In this document: piece by piece, positions 34,686 to 42,614 of the stretch | Numbering within the stretch: the stretch's first letter is position 1 | How the letters are laid out: the number at the start of each line of letters is the position of its first letter | Origin: CAZTHK01 sp964613215 | GTDB lineage: Bacteria > Krumholzibacteriota > Krumholzibacteriia > Krumholzibacteriales > CAZTHK01 | Reading direction: 5' to 3' | Assembly (NCBI GenBank): GCA_964613215.1 | Contig: CAZTHK010000003.1 | Location: 124,001 to 188,000, forward strand | DNA: 64,000 nt | Notes under the pieces: generated by a model | Seen by the model: only the letters and a program-made list of their open reading frames with translations | Database searches by the model: none | What the model was told of the DNA's origin: nothing | Made by a program: the position numbers and the translations under genes

Positions 34686-35981
34686 ATGGGAGAAGCCATA
34701 GTCAAGGATATAGGAGAATATAAGGGAAAAGAGGTTACCTTGAAGGGCTGGATATATAATCTGAGATCCAGTGGAAAGATATATTTTCTGATGGTCAGGG
34801 ACGGTACCGGAATAATTCAGTGTATAGTGGAGAAATCATCAGTGAGTGATGAGGTTTTCCAGACAGCGGCTGAGCTGACCCAGGAGTCGTCCCTCCATAT
34901 AACAGGAACGGTGAGAAAGGATGACCGGGCACCGGGCGGATACGAGCTGGATGTAAGCGATCTGAAGGTGATCCAGATAGCGGAGGATTATCCCATTACT
35001 CCCAAGGAGCACGGTTCCGGCTTCCTGATGGACCACCGCCATCTGTGGCTGAGATCTTCGCGGCAGAATGCCATTCTCAGGATCAGGGCTTCATTGATAA
35101 GATATATCAGAGATTTCTTCGATAACCGGGGTTTTCTCTGTGTAGATACGCCGGTATTCACTCCCAGTGCGTGTGAGGGCACCACCACTCTGTTTGAAAC
35201 GGATTACTTCGGGGATAAGGCCTATCTGACCCAGAGCGGCCAGCTTTACAACGAAGCGAACGCTGCAGCTTTCCGGAAGGTATACTGTTTCGGACCTACT
35301 TTCCGGGCTGAGAAGTCCAAGACCCGAAGGCATCTGATTGAATTCTGGATGGTGGAGCCGGAGGTTGCCTTTGCCGGTCTGGATGATATTATTCAGCTGG
35401 GTGAGGATTTTGTGGTCGAGATTGTGGGCAGGGCCCTGGAGGATCACAGGGATCTTCTTGAAAATGTTCTAAAGAGAGATACTTCCAGACTGGAGAAGGC
35501 GGTTTCTCCTTTTCCCCGGATATCTTACGATCAGGCGGCGGAGGTATTGAGGGAGAAGGGTTCTGATTTTGAATACGGCAGCGATTTCGGAGGAGCAGAT
35601 GAAACCCTCCTGTCCGAAGATTTTGACAGGCCTGTGTTTGTGCACAGGTTTCCGGCTTCGGTTAAGGCATTCTATATGCAGCCTGATCCGGATAATCCGG
35701 AACTTTCCCTCTCTGTTGATCTTCTGGCGCCGGAGGGATACGGGGAGATAATAGGGGGAGGTCAGCGGATTCACGATCTGGAACTGCTGGAGAGGAAACT
35801 GGATGAGCATGATCTTCCCCGCAGGGCATTCCAGTGGTATATGGATATAAGGCGGTACGGGACCTTTCCCCATTCAGGATTCGGGCTGGGATTGGAAAGG
35901 ACCCTGGCCTACCTGTGTGGTATCAGGCATGTACGGGAAACCATACCATATCCCCGCCTTCTTAACAGGCTGAGTCCCTGA
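34686..35981 (+). CDS. asnS: Asparaginyl-tRNA synthetase
   Basis: Class IIb synthetase (431 aa) charging tRNA-Asn in the cytosol. The N-terminal OB fold (EVTLKGWIYNLRSSGKIYFL) is followed by motif 1, motif 2 FRAEKSKTRRHLIEFWMVEP and motif 3 GFGLGLERTLAYLCGI. The HVRETIPYPR ending is typical of AsnRS rather than AspRS. Length is normal. AACAGGGGAG upstream is the ribosome site. A strong intrinsic terminator lies 150 nt downstream. No T-box element is visible in the leader. Confidence 0.95.
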   Translation: MGEAIVKDIGEYKGKEVTLKGWIYNLRSSGKIYFLMVRDGTGIIQCIVEKSSVSDEVFQTAAELTQESSLHITGTVRKDDRAPGGYELDVSDLKVIQIAEDYPITPKEHGSGFLMDHRHLWLRSSRQNAILRIRASLIRYIRDFFDNRGFLCVDTPVFTPSACEGTTTLFETDYFGDKAYLTQSGQLYNEANAAAFRKVYCFGPTFRAEKSKTRRHLIEFWMVEPEVAFAGLDDIIQLGEDFVVEIVGRALEDHRDLLENVLKRDTSRLEKAVSPFPRISYDQAAEVLREKGSDFEYGSDFGGADETLLSEDFDRPVFVHRFPASVKAFYMQPDPDNPELSLSVDLLAPEGYGEIIGGGQRIHDLELLERKLDEHDLPRRAFQWYMDIRRYGTFPHSGFGLGLERTLAYLCGIRHVRETIPYPRLLNRLSP

Positions 35982-36131
35982 CTGGCCGGTCCCTTAAAAT
36001 TATCCTTTTGGAGATACTCTGCTGTCACTTTGTTCAAATAGCTCCAGTTACTGTTCGGCCCCTGGTTTGACCTGCTCCAGAATTATTCGGGTGTGAGTGT
36101 TATATTATGAGCAGAGAAGTCTGATTATGGC

Positions 36132-36189
36132 ATGGTGTATCCTCCTTCCGGATTGAGTTATTTTTTTGAGGAATACACCATCTTTTTTT
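36132..36189 (+). terminator. Intrinsic terminator downstream of asnS
   Basis: ATGGTGTAT followed by CCTC (36132-36144) pairs with GAGGAATACACCAT (36168-36181) with a single-nt bulge, giving 13 base pairs, followed by CTTTTTTTG. A second run of seven T lies in the loop. It is one of the clearest terminators of the window. Confidence 0.8.
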
Positions 36190-36227
36190 GCTCTCAACCT
36201 TTTTTACACACTTTATTTTACATAACC

Positions 36228-36254
36228 AACTATCGCAACTATCGCAACTATCGC
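36228..36254. repeat. Three tandem AACTATCGC repeats next to a promoter
   Basis: AACTATCGC occurs three times in exact head-to-tail order (36228-36236, 36237-36245, 36246-36254), ending 9 nt before the -35 box of the first secreted-protein gene. A 9-bp period is close to one helical turn, so a protein could bind in series along nearly one face. The second paralogue's promoter lacks it. Confidence 0.75.
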
Positions 36255-36263
36255 AAAAAACCT

Positions 36264-36293
36264 TTGACAGGGGTATAAATATTTAGGTATAAT
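36264..36293 (+). promoter_or_regulatory. Near-consensus sigma-70 promoter of the first secreted paralogue
   Basis: TTGACA (36264-36269), 18-nt spacer, TATAAT (36288-36293). Both hexamers are perfect. Transcription would start near 36300, leaving a leader of about 247 nt. Confidence 0.75.
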
Positions 36294-36546
36294 GACCTAC
36301 ATAGAAAGATAGGCTACGAACAACAGCGGTCCTTGATAATGTTTTCCGGAATCTTTTGGGGGAACACCGGGAAGTCCGGAAACAGACCGGTTCTGATTTA
36401 CAGCTATGCATTTTAGTGTAGTATATGCCACCGGGGAGGGCCGTCGGCTGAGTGTAATTCATATTCTTGTTCTAAGAGGGAGGTGGTATTCAAAAGATAA
36501 AAGCTATTAATCTTTTGGTTCTTACTTTTAACAGGAGGGGATGTAA

Positions 36547-37263
36547 ATGAAATGTATGCGATTTATTGGACTTGCCATTATAGTACTGCTTATGGCAGCT
36601 CCTCTGGCGGCTCAGGATGACTGCGACAATGTAAACAATCCGGATGGCACATACACTAGTTCGGGTAGTCTTCTGGAAGGGCGTGTATCGGAAGCCTGGT
36701 GCTCCGGTGCAGGTCCCGGCGTTCCCGGAAACACCCAGAACGCCCAGTCCTGGGATGGATCCACCCTGATGACCCAGTGGCATGTCTGGGGGATGCAGAT
36801 AGATGACAACGGTGCCCAGGAGACCGGCAGGAGCATAGATGAAAATGGAACCGGCTGGATCGATTATGAGACCAATTACACAGGTGGGCAGTTCTGGCTC
36901 GATGCAAACGGTCCCTGGGGTGATGGCTCCATGGATTACACCGGTAACCTCACCTACTTCAATGTAAGCACCAGGGTAACCTATGTGAATGGAGCGATGG
37001 TGGGAAAGACATCCAATGTGATGTTTACCGGTGATTTCGACCCCATGGACTGCTATGATTGCAGCCTGGAGTATGTTATTACCAATGCCTCCTGGGTATG
37101 GCAGAGTGGCATGCCTGATAAACCGGCAAATTATCCCGCTTTTCTCTGCGGTGCAGATCAGGGGGAACTGTTCGACGCCTGCTGCATCAATGCAGAGATA
37201 TTCTGTGATCAGGTGCCGGTGGATGAGTCCAGCTGGGGAGCAGTGAAGAGTCTTTACAGATAG
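36547..37263 (+). CDS. Secreted cysteine-rich protein, paralogue 1 (unknown family)
   Basis: 238-aa protein I do not recognise. Residues 1-22 form a Sec signal (hydrophobic core IGLAIIVLLMAAPLAA) with cleavage likely after LAA. The mature part is Gly/Asn/Asp/Trp-rich, acidic and has eight cysteines, all shared with the paralogue at 37912, so up to four disulfides are possible. Recurrent segments are GTGWIDYETNYTGG, FWLDANGPWGDGS and NASWVWQSGMPDKP. It ends in VDESSWGAVKSLYR. AGGAGGGG before the ATG is a strong ribosome site. With its own consensus promoter, repeats and terminator, it looks like a separately controlled, probably abundant extracellular or cell-surface protein. Confidence 0.85.
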   Translation: MKCMRFIGLAIIVLLMAAPLAAQDDCDNVNNPDGTYTSSGSLLEGRVSEAWCSGAGPGVPGNTQNAQSWDGSTLMTQWHVWGMQIDDNGAQETGRSIDENGTGWIDYETNYTGGQFWLDANGPWGDGSMDYTGNLTYFNVSTRVTYVNGAMVGKTSNVMFTGDFDPMDCYDCSLEYVITNASWVWQSGMPDKPANYPAFLCGADQGELFDACCINAEIFCDQVPVDESSWGAVKSLYR

Positions 37264-37291
37264 CAATTCGCCGGAATAATTATTTTCGATG

Positions 37292-37344
37292 TGTGGCGGG
37301 GATTCAGCCGGGCACCGGAGCTGAATTACCCGCCACAGATTTTT
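37292..37344 (+). terminator. Intrinsic terminator of secreted paralogue 1
   Basis: TGTGGCGGG (37292-37300) pairs with CCCGCCACA (37329-37337), and inside it ATTCAGC pairs with GCTGAAT (37302-37308 with 37320-37326). Five T follow. The same hairpin recurs in diverged form after the second paralogue. Confidence 0.8.
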
Positions 37345-37671
37345 ACCGCTGTCTTATCTAAACCGGCTAATTCATAAACTCCTTTTCAGCATGACAGAAC
37401 CGTAATGATAGTAACATTTTGATGCCGGAGCCTGTTTTCGTCTTGATTTGACCAGGCGGCTGAAAGTTAAATGGGAGTATTGGGAATCCACCCGCTAGGC
37501 TGAACCCTGGCAGAGATGACTGCTGATTTTATGAATTATTCCGGTTAAAAACCCCCTGCTGTTATAACGGAAAAGATTCTGATTAACCTGTTCTACCCAC
37601 CTCTGCCGGATAATCAACCGGCTGTAATTCTTGAATTATTTTTATTGATCGATAGTAAATTAAATTAATTA

Positions 37672-37700
37672 TTGACATAGTTTTAATCTTATATTATAAT
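37672..37700 (+). promoter_or_regulatory. Consensus sigma-70 promoter of the second secreted paralogue
   Basis: TTGACA (37672-37677), 17-nt spacer, TATAAT (37695-37700): a perfect sigma-70 consensus with optimal spacing in an AT-rich setting. Transcription would start near 37707, about 205 nt before the ATG. Confidence 0.8.
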
Positions 37701-37911
37701 CATTATAAATTAACATTGTGTTTAGTTTTGTCTGTAAGATAAAATATAACTGCAGATAAACTTCCTGATTTTATAAATCTTTGCAGGATTCAATCGGAAG
37801 TATTTTTAACAGGTAAAGTATTTAATTAAAATGGAAAGGGGGGAAATCATCAAATCGGTTCCTGTAAAATTACAGAATTTTTTCAGTTTCCAATTGTATG
37901 AGGAGTAAATA

Positions 37912-38628
37912 ATGAAGCTTGCTAAGGTCTTTTTATCAGTTGCAGCGGTTATGCTTATAGCCCTTCCCCTGTCGGCCCGGAACGACTGTGATAATGTCAA
38001 CAACCCGGATGGAACCTACTCAACTTCGGGAAGCCTTCTGGGTGGACGTGTTTCTGAAGCCTGGTGCTCCGGGGCCGGTCCCGGTGTTCCCGGCAATACC
38101 CAGAATGCCCAGTCCCGGGATGGGTCCGCCCTTAAAACCCAGTGGCATGTCTGGGGCATGCAGATAGATTCCAATGGTGCCAGGGAAACCGGAAGGGATA
38201 TGGATGGGAATGGTACCGGCTGGATCGATTATGAGACCAATTACACAGGTGGGCGGTTCTGGCTCGATGCAAACGGTCCCTGGGGGGATGGTTCAACCGA
38301 TTACTCAGGTGATATCACTTACTTCAACGTAAGCACCAGGGTTTCCTATGTGGGAGGAGAGATGGTGGGGAAGACATCCAATGTGATGTTGACCGGCAGC
38401 TTCGATCCCATGGACTGTCTGGACTGTGAGATTGAATTTGCCATAGCCAATGCATCCTGGGTGTGGCAGAGCGGCATGCCGGATAAGCCGGCTAATTATC
38501 CCCCTTATCTCTGCGGTGTGAATCAGGGGGAACTCTTCGACGCCTGCTGTATCGATGCCAGGATATTCTGCGAACAGGTACCGGTGGATGAGTCCAGCTG
38601 GGGTGCTGTAAAGGGCCTTTACAGATAG
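37912..38628 (+). CDS. Secreted cysteine-rich protein, paralogue 2 (unknown family)
   Basis: 238-aa twin of the protein at 36547, aligning without gaps; by hand count the mature parts differ at about 37 of roughly 215 positions, while the signal peptides (here FLSVAAVMLIALPLSA) share little beyond hydrophobicity. All eight cysteines, the tryptophans and the VDESSWGAVKGLYR end are kept. Many changes are to charge (for example Gln to Arg, Glu to Arg), which suggests distinct but related partners. TGAGGAGT precedes the ATG. The family and function are unknown to me; export and a disulfide-stabilised fold are the safest statements. Confidence 0.85.
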   Translation: MKLAKVFLSVAAVMLIALPLSARNDCDNVNNPDGTYSTSGSLLGGRVSEAWCSGAGPGVPGNTQNAQSRDGSALKTQWHVWGMQIDSNGARETGRDMDGNGTGWIDYETNYTGGRFWLDANGPWGDGSTDYSGDITYFNVSTRVSYVGGEMVGKTSNVMLTGSFDPMDCLDCEIEFAIANASWVWQSGMPDKPANYPPYLCGVNQGELFDACCIDARIFCEQVPVDESSWGAVKGLYR

Positions 38629-38972
38629 CTCAGGCGGCAGTCTAGATCGGCTTATGTTTAATCTCTGTGGCGGGGGTTCACCGCGGGCACCGGGGGTGAA
38701 TCATCCGCCGCATTTTTTTAAAAATTTATAATTCTAAGTTTTTTCTTGACGGGTTTCTTCAGCCAATTTCCGGAGGAATCAGCTTCGAAGAATTATTCGA
38801 TATAACCTTCCGGACTGGCTTTTATAGCGTTAATACTCCTGTTGCTCCCGGGCCTTCTGTGTTGACCTGAAGGGGTCTTTTTGCTAATTTAATATATCCT
38901 GTCGCTGTTTTTCCTCCTGCCGGGATGGAGGAGGATTCGAATTAACGATATATATTTCGGAAAGGGTGGACA
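38629..38972. other. Intergenic region before the large TPR gene
   Basis: 344 nt without a gene. It begins with the terminator of paralogue 2 (38666-38719). Further on, TTGACC (38862-38867) with TAATTT 17 nt later (38885-38890) is a weak promoter candidate for the TPR-uvrA genes. Nothing else stands out. Confidence 0.45.
38666..38719 (+). terminator. Intrinsic terminator of secreted paralogue 2
   Basis: GGCGG (38669-38673) pairs with CCGCC (38705-38709), and inside it TTCACC pairs with GGTGAA (38677-38682 with 38695-38700); seven T follow. Loop and stem text (GCGGGCACCGG against CCGGGCACCGG) match the terminator of paralogue 1, so gene and terminator were duplicated together. Confidence 0.8.
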
Positions 38973-41900
38973 GTGATAAAAAACATAAAAGTTAGAGGGA
39001 TACTTCTGCTTACAGGCGTAGGGATATTCTGTCTGATCAATGCCCTGGCTGGATCCTCGCAGGCGGGGGAATCGGATGATTTCTTCTTTGCAGAAAAATT
39101 AAGAAAAGATGGCATGTATGTAGCGGCTGCGGAGGAGTTTATAAGATTCTCGGAGAAATATCCCCATAGCAGCCGCCGGCCTTCCGCGCTGGTCAACGCA
39201 GGAGAATGTTATATGAAGGCCGGGAGGGCCGGATCTGCACTGGATGTCTTCTCCGCTTTTATGGATGAATATCCGGGACATCAGAGTGCCTGCAAGGTCA
39301 AATTCTACCGGGGAACAATTTTCAAGATGCTGAAACAGTATAACCGGGCAGCCGATGAACTGATAGAACTTTCCCGGCATTATGTAGATTGCTCACTGGT
39401 CCGGAGGGCGCTGGTGGAGGCGGGAGATTGCCTCCTGTCGGATGGCAATTCTCAGAGAGCAGCCTCTGTGCTTAAGGATATGATAGAGAAATCCGGCCAG
39501 TCCCCCTATATTCCCAGGGCCCGCTACATTCTCTCCATGGCCCTGGAAAATATAGGAAGAGATCTGCAGGCAGATGATGTGCTGAAAGATATTGTGGATG
39601 AAAATCCATCCTCTCCCTTTGCTGCATTAGCCCTGATGGAATTGGGAGAAAAGGCTGCTGAAGAAGGAAATATCGGCCGGGCGATAGATTTTTACCGGAA
39701 TGTGGCGGATAATTTCGAGGAAGAATCACTGAGAGAGAGGTCCATCAGGGCGCTGGTGGATCTTTATTTCCGGCAGGAGGATGATTCCCGCCTTCTGGAT
39801 GAGGGGAGCAGGTATCTGGAAATGTTTCCCCGTTCAGAACACAGCGGTGAAATATTCAGGAAGACCGTATATGCTTCCTGGCATTTGAATAAATACCAGA
39901 GAGCGCTTTCTCTGATCCAATCAGCAGAGGAGCGGGGTGTGCTGGCGGATAGTACCGGCGAGTTCAAGCTTCTTAAAGCCAGAATATTTTATCGCCGGAA
40001 CCGATACCGGAAGGCTCTTGATGAACTGGACAATTTCAGGTCCAGCCATCCCCGTTCAGGCCTCTGGAGTGAAGTATCCATTCTCAGGGGTGAACTGTTT
40101 ATTCATACCGGTTCGCCTGATGAAGCTTTCAGGTGTTATAACCTGGCCCTTTCCGGAGACCTCGGCACTGAGCAGAGGCTGTCCCTGCTCTCCCGCATTG
40201 CTGATCTTTCTCTGAAGGAGAGAGGAGATACCCTTTCTGCTCTGGGCTATCTGGATATTATCGTGAATGAGGGAGGACGGGATAAATTAGTCAGAGAATC
40301 GCTCTGGAGGGTGAGCAGGCTGAGGGAGGAAAAGGGTGAGAGAGCCTCAGCCCTGGCAGGATATCACAAGTTGGTCCGCCTGTTCGGCAATAGCGATTAT
40401 GCTGATTCAGCCAGAAGCAGAATTGAATATCTCGATCTTACCGGAAAGTGGACCCGGACAGCAGCCCGGGAGCTGCTTGAAATAGCGTCCTCTGATCTGT
40501 CTCCCGGTGAGAGGGCGGTTGAGACGGGAGTTATACTCCTGGATGAAGTGGGTGATAATGAAGGAGCGGAGAAACATCTCAGACTGGCCCTCCAGCGAGA
40601 ACTCAACCAGGAACAGCGGAGCAGGGCCCTCTACCACCTTGGCCGGGTTCAATACCGGAAGTACAGCTTGTCGGAGTTGAAGGGTGAGCCGGAGGATGAT
40701 TGCCTGGACCGGGCCATGGATATCTGGACGGAGCTGGCCGGACGACCGGGGGGAGGGGTATGGAGGGAAAGAGCCCACCGGACATACCTGAAACACAGTC
40801 TGTCAAAGTGGGATCTGAATGAGCAATTCAGAAAACTGAATGAATATATTTCCACCTACCGTAATTGGCCCAGGAGATACTGGGCGGTGGATAAGAAGAT
40901 AGAACTGCTGTATCAGAAGGCCAGGGATAATCATACCTGGGCTGCGGACAGTGCTCTTCATCTGGCGGAAATGACATTGAAGCAAGATATTCCAGCGGAG
41001 TACCGCAAGGAGGTGGTACTGAAATACGCCTATCTGAACCGGCTGAAGAGAAAGCCGGAGAGTGCTGCCGGCTATTTCAGGGATTTCATTGCTGATAATG
41101 AAGAAGATATCAGGATAACCGGGGTGTACTATGATCTGGGGGAGGTGCTTTTCAGCCAGGGGGACTATGAGGAGGCGCTGGATGCATATGTTGAATGCCT
41201 GGAAAGAAATCCCTCACCCCTCCTCGAGGCCAGGTGTTATATCAGAGCGGGCGATTGCCATTATTCCCTCAAAAATTACAGCAATAGTGTGGATGCATAC
41301 AGGCAAGCTGGTTCCGTTCTTCCCGGCAGTAAGATTGCCTATGATGCAGACTACCGGCGTTCCATCGCACTGATAAAACTTGACCGGCGGGACCAGGCGG
41401 AGGATATATTCAGGGAGCTTTACCGGCAGAGGGAAAAACTGGCTGCCGGCACCCGGCTCCGTCTGCTTCGAAGGCTGGGGCGGCAGCGGCTCGATAGCGG
41501 CAGGGTGGAGGAGGCGGCAGCTATATTCGAGGAACTGGTTTCTCTCAATCAATCTGGTGATAACCTTGTTCTTCTGGCCTCTGCCAGAATGAGGCTGGGC
41601 CAGTTTGATCTGGCTGAGAAATGGTATACCAGAGCTCTCCGGTCAGGGGAAGTGGACAGCTGTTCGGCATTGGGGGGAAGGGCTAAAAACAGGCTGAAGG
41701 AAGGGGATTTTGATAAAGCCATCCATGATATCGAGATTCTGGCAGGGCATTGTCCGGACTCCAATCAAATCCCGGGGATATATCTGGAAAAGGCCAGGGT
41801 TGAAATATCAAATGGGAACCATCAGCAGGCCCAAGCTACCCTTAACATGATCAGGGAGAAGTATCCCCGCAGCTCCCAGGCGGTTGAATCACTTTATTAC

Positions 41901-42614
41901 CTGGCTTTATGCGATCTGGAGAGGGGAGGACAGCAGGAGGCGGTGGATAAGCTGGAGAGGATGCTCCGGGAAGCTCCCACATCTGCCCTGGCAGGCCGGG
42001 CTTATTTCAAGCTGGCATCTGCACATTACCACATTGGCAACCAGGGTCTGGCAGCCAGGAACTACCGGCTTTCTGCTGAATCGACCGACGATGAGAATCT
42101 TTCCTTCATGGCCTGGAAAAATGTTGCTCATATCTATCAGGAAATGGAGGACTATCAGAAGGCGGCATCGGCATGGGAGAGGATCAGCGAAGGATTCCCC
42201 GGAAGGGAGGGGATAGTGGAGGTGTTTTTCAATCTGGGATTCTGCTACAACCGGATGCAGAAACACCAACTGGCCTATCAGGTTTATAGCAGGATACCGG
42301 TAGTGGCCATAGATGACCGGCAGAATGGAAGAGCCCATTACTGGGCCGGTATATCCCTGAAGAACATGAAGAAGTATCAGGAGGCGGTGAGGGAGTTTTT
42401 ACGGGTTCCATATCTGATGGGGGGAATGTGGGCGGTTACATCCAAGCTGGAGGCAGCCGAGTGTTATGAACATCTCGATCAGTTCGACCGTGCAGTGAGC
42501 ATCTACCGTAAGGTAATAGAGAACAGGGGCGAGAACTCTGACTGGGGAAAGGTGGCTGCCGCGGCGCTGGAAAGAATAGAAGGCGGAAAGGGGGAGAGGG
42601 ATGAATCGCCATAA
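38973..42614 (+). CDS. Large exported tetratricopeptide-repeat protein
   Basis: 1213-aa protein with an N-terminal signal (GILLLTGVGIFCLINALAGS, cleavage near SSQAGES) followed by TPR-type helical repeats over nearly all its length. Recognisable units include PSALVNAGECYMKAGRAGSA, EARCYIRAGDCHYSLKNYSN, LESLYYLALCDLERGGQQEA and FFNLGFCYNRMQKHQLA. The first repeats resemble the YbgF/BamD-type outer-membrane TPR fold. It is probably a periplasmic scaffold for protein assembly. GTG start after GGAAAGGG. Its last 14 nt overlap the start of uvrA, an odd partner for an envelope protein. Confidence 0.83.
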   Translation: MIKNIKVRGILLLTGVGIFCLINALAGSSQAGESDDFFFAEKLRKDGMYVAAAEEFIRFSEKYPHSSRRPSALVNAGECYMKAGRAGSALDVFSAFMDEYPGHQSACKVKFYRGTIFKMLKQYNRAADELIELSRHYVDCSLVRRALVEAGDCLLSDGNSQRAASVLKDMIEKSGQSPYIPRARYILSMALENIGRDLQADDVLKDIVDENPSSPFAALALMELGEKAAEEGNIGRAIDFYRNVADNFEEESLRERSIRALVDLYFRQEDDSRLLDEGSRYLEMFPRSEHSGEIFRKTVYASWHLNKYQRALSLIQSAEERGVLADSTGEFKLLKARIFYRRNRYRKALDELDNFRSSHPRSGLWSEVSILRGELFIHTGSPDEAFRCYNLALSGDLGTEQRLSLLSRIADLSLKERGDTLSALGYLDIIVNEGGRDKLVRESLWRVSRLREEKGERASALAGYHKLVRLFGNSDYADSARSRIEYLDLTGKWTRTAARELLEIASSDLSPGERAVETGVILLDEVGDNEGAEKHLRLALQRELNQEQRSRALYHLGRVQYRKYSLSELKGEPEDDCLDRAMDIWTELAGRPGGGVWRERAHRTYLKHSLSKWDLNEQFRKLNEYISTYRNWPRRYWAVDKKIELLYQKARDNHTWAADSALHLAEMTLKQDIPAEYRKEVVLKYAYLNRLKRKPESAAGYFRDFIADNEEDIRITGVYYDLGEVLFSQGDYEEALDAYVECLERNPSPLLEARCYIRAGDCHYSLKNYSNSVDAYRQAGSVLPGSKIAYDADYRRSIALIKLDRRDQAEDIFRELYRQREKLAAGTRLRLLRRLGRQRLDSGRVEEAAAIFEELVSLNQSGDNLVLLASARMRLGQFDLAEKWYTRALRSGEVDSCSALGGRAKNRLKEGDFDKAIHDIEILAGHCPDSNQIPGIYLEKARVEISNGNHQQAQATLNMIREKYPRSSQAVESLYYLALCDLERGGQQEAVDKLERMLREAPTSALAGRAYFKLASAHYHIGNQGLAARNYRLSAESTDDENLSFMAWKNVAHIYQEMEDYQKAASAWERISEGFPGREGIVEVFFNLGFCYNRMQKHQLAYQVYSRIPVVAIDDRQNGRAHYWAGISLKNMKKYQEAVREFLRVPYLMGGMWAVTSKLEAAECYEHLDQFDRAVSIYRKVIENRGENSDWGKVAAAALERIEGGKGERDESP

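Larger units (their letters stand above)
35982..36546. other. Intergenic region between asnS and the first secreted paralogue
   Basis: This 565-nt stretch contains no convincing gene. It holds, in order, the asnS terminator (36132-36189), three 9-bp direct repeats (36228-36254), a near-consensus promoter (36264-36293) and a leader of about 250 nt. The leader includes an 8-bp inverted repeat CAAAAGAT/ATCTTTTG (36491-36519) and ends with the ribosome site AGGAGGGG. The piece 35990-36130 shows nothing I can name. Confidence 0.6.
37264..37911. other. Intergenic region between the two secreted paralogues
   Basis: 648 nt without a gene. It contains the terminator of paralogue 1 (37292-37344), about 320 nt in which I see nothing, a consensus promoter (37672-37700) and an AT-rich leader of about 205 nt. 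The leader can form ACTTCC(T)GATT/AATCGGAAGT near 37759-37801 and a small CTGTAA/TTACAG stem followed by six T shortly before the gene, which might attenuate expression. Confidence 0.55.

Noticed and set aside
36067..36189. A small RNA ending at the asnS terminator
   Set aside because: TATATTATG lies at 36101, but no -35 box is at a suitable distance, so an independent transcript cannot be supported.
36228..36254. The 9-bp repeats as plasmid-type iterons or a CRISPR fragment
   Set aside because: Three adjacent 9-mers without spacers are not CRISPR, and there is no replication initiator gene or DnaA box cluster; promoter control is simpler.
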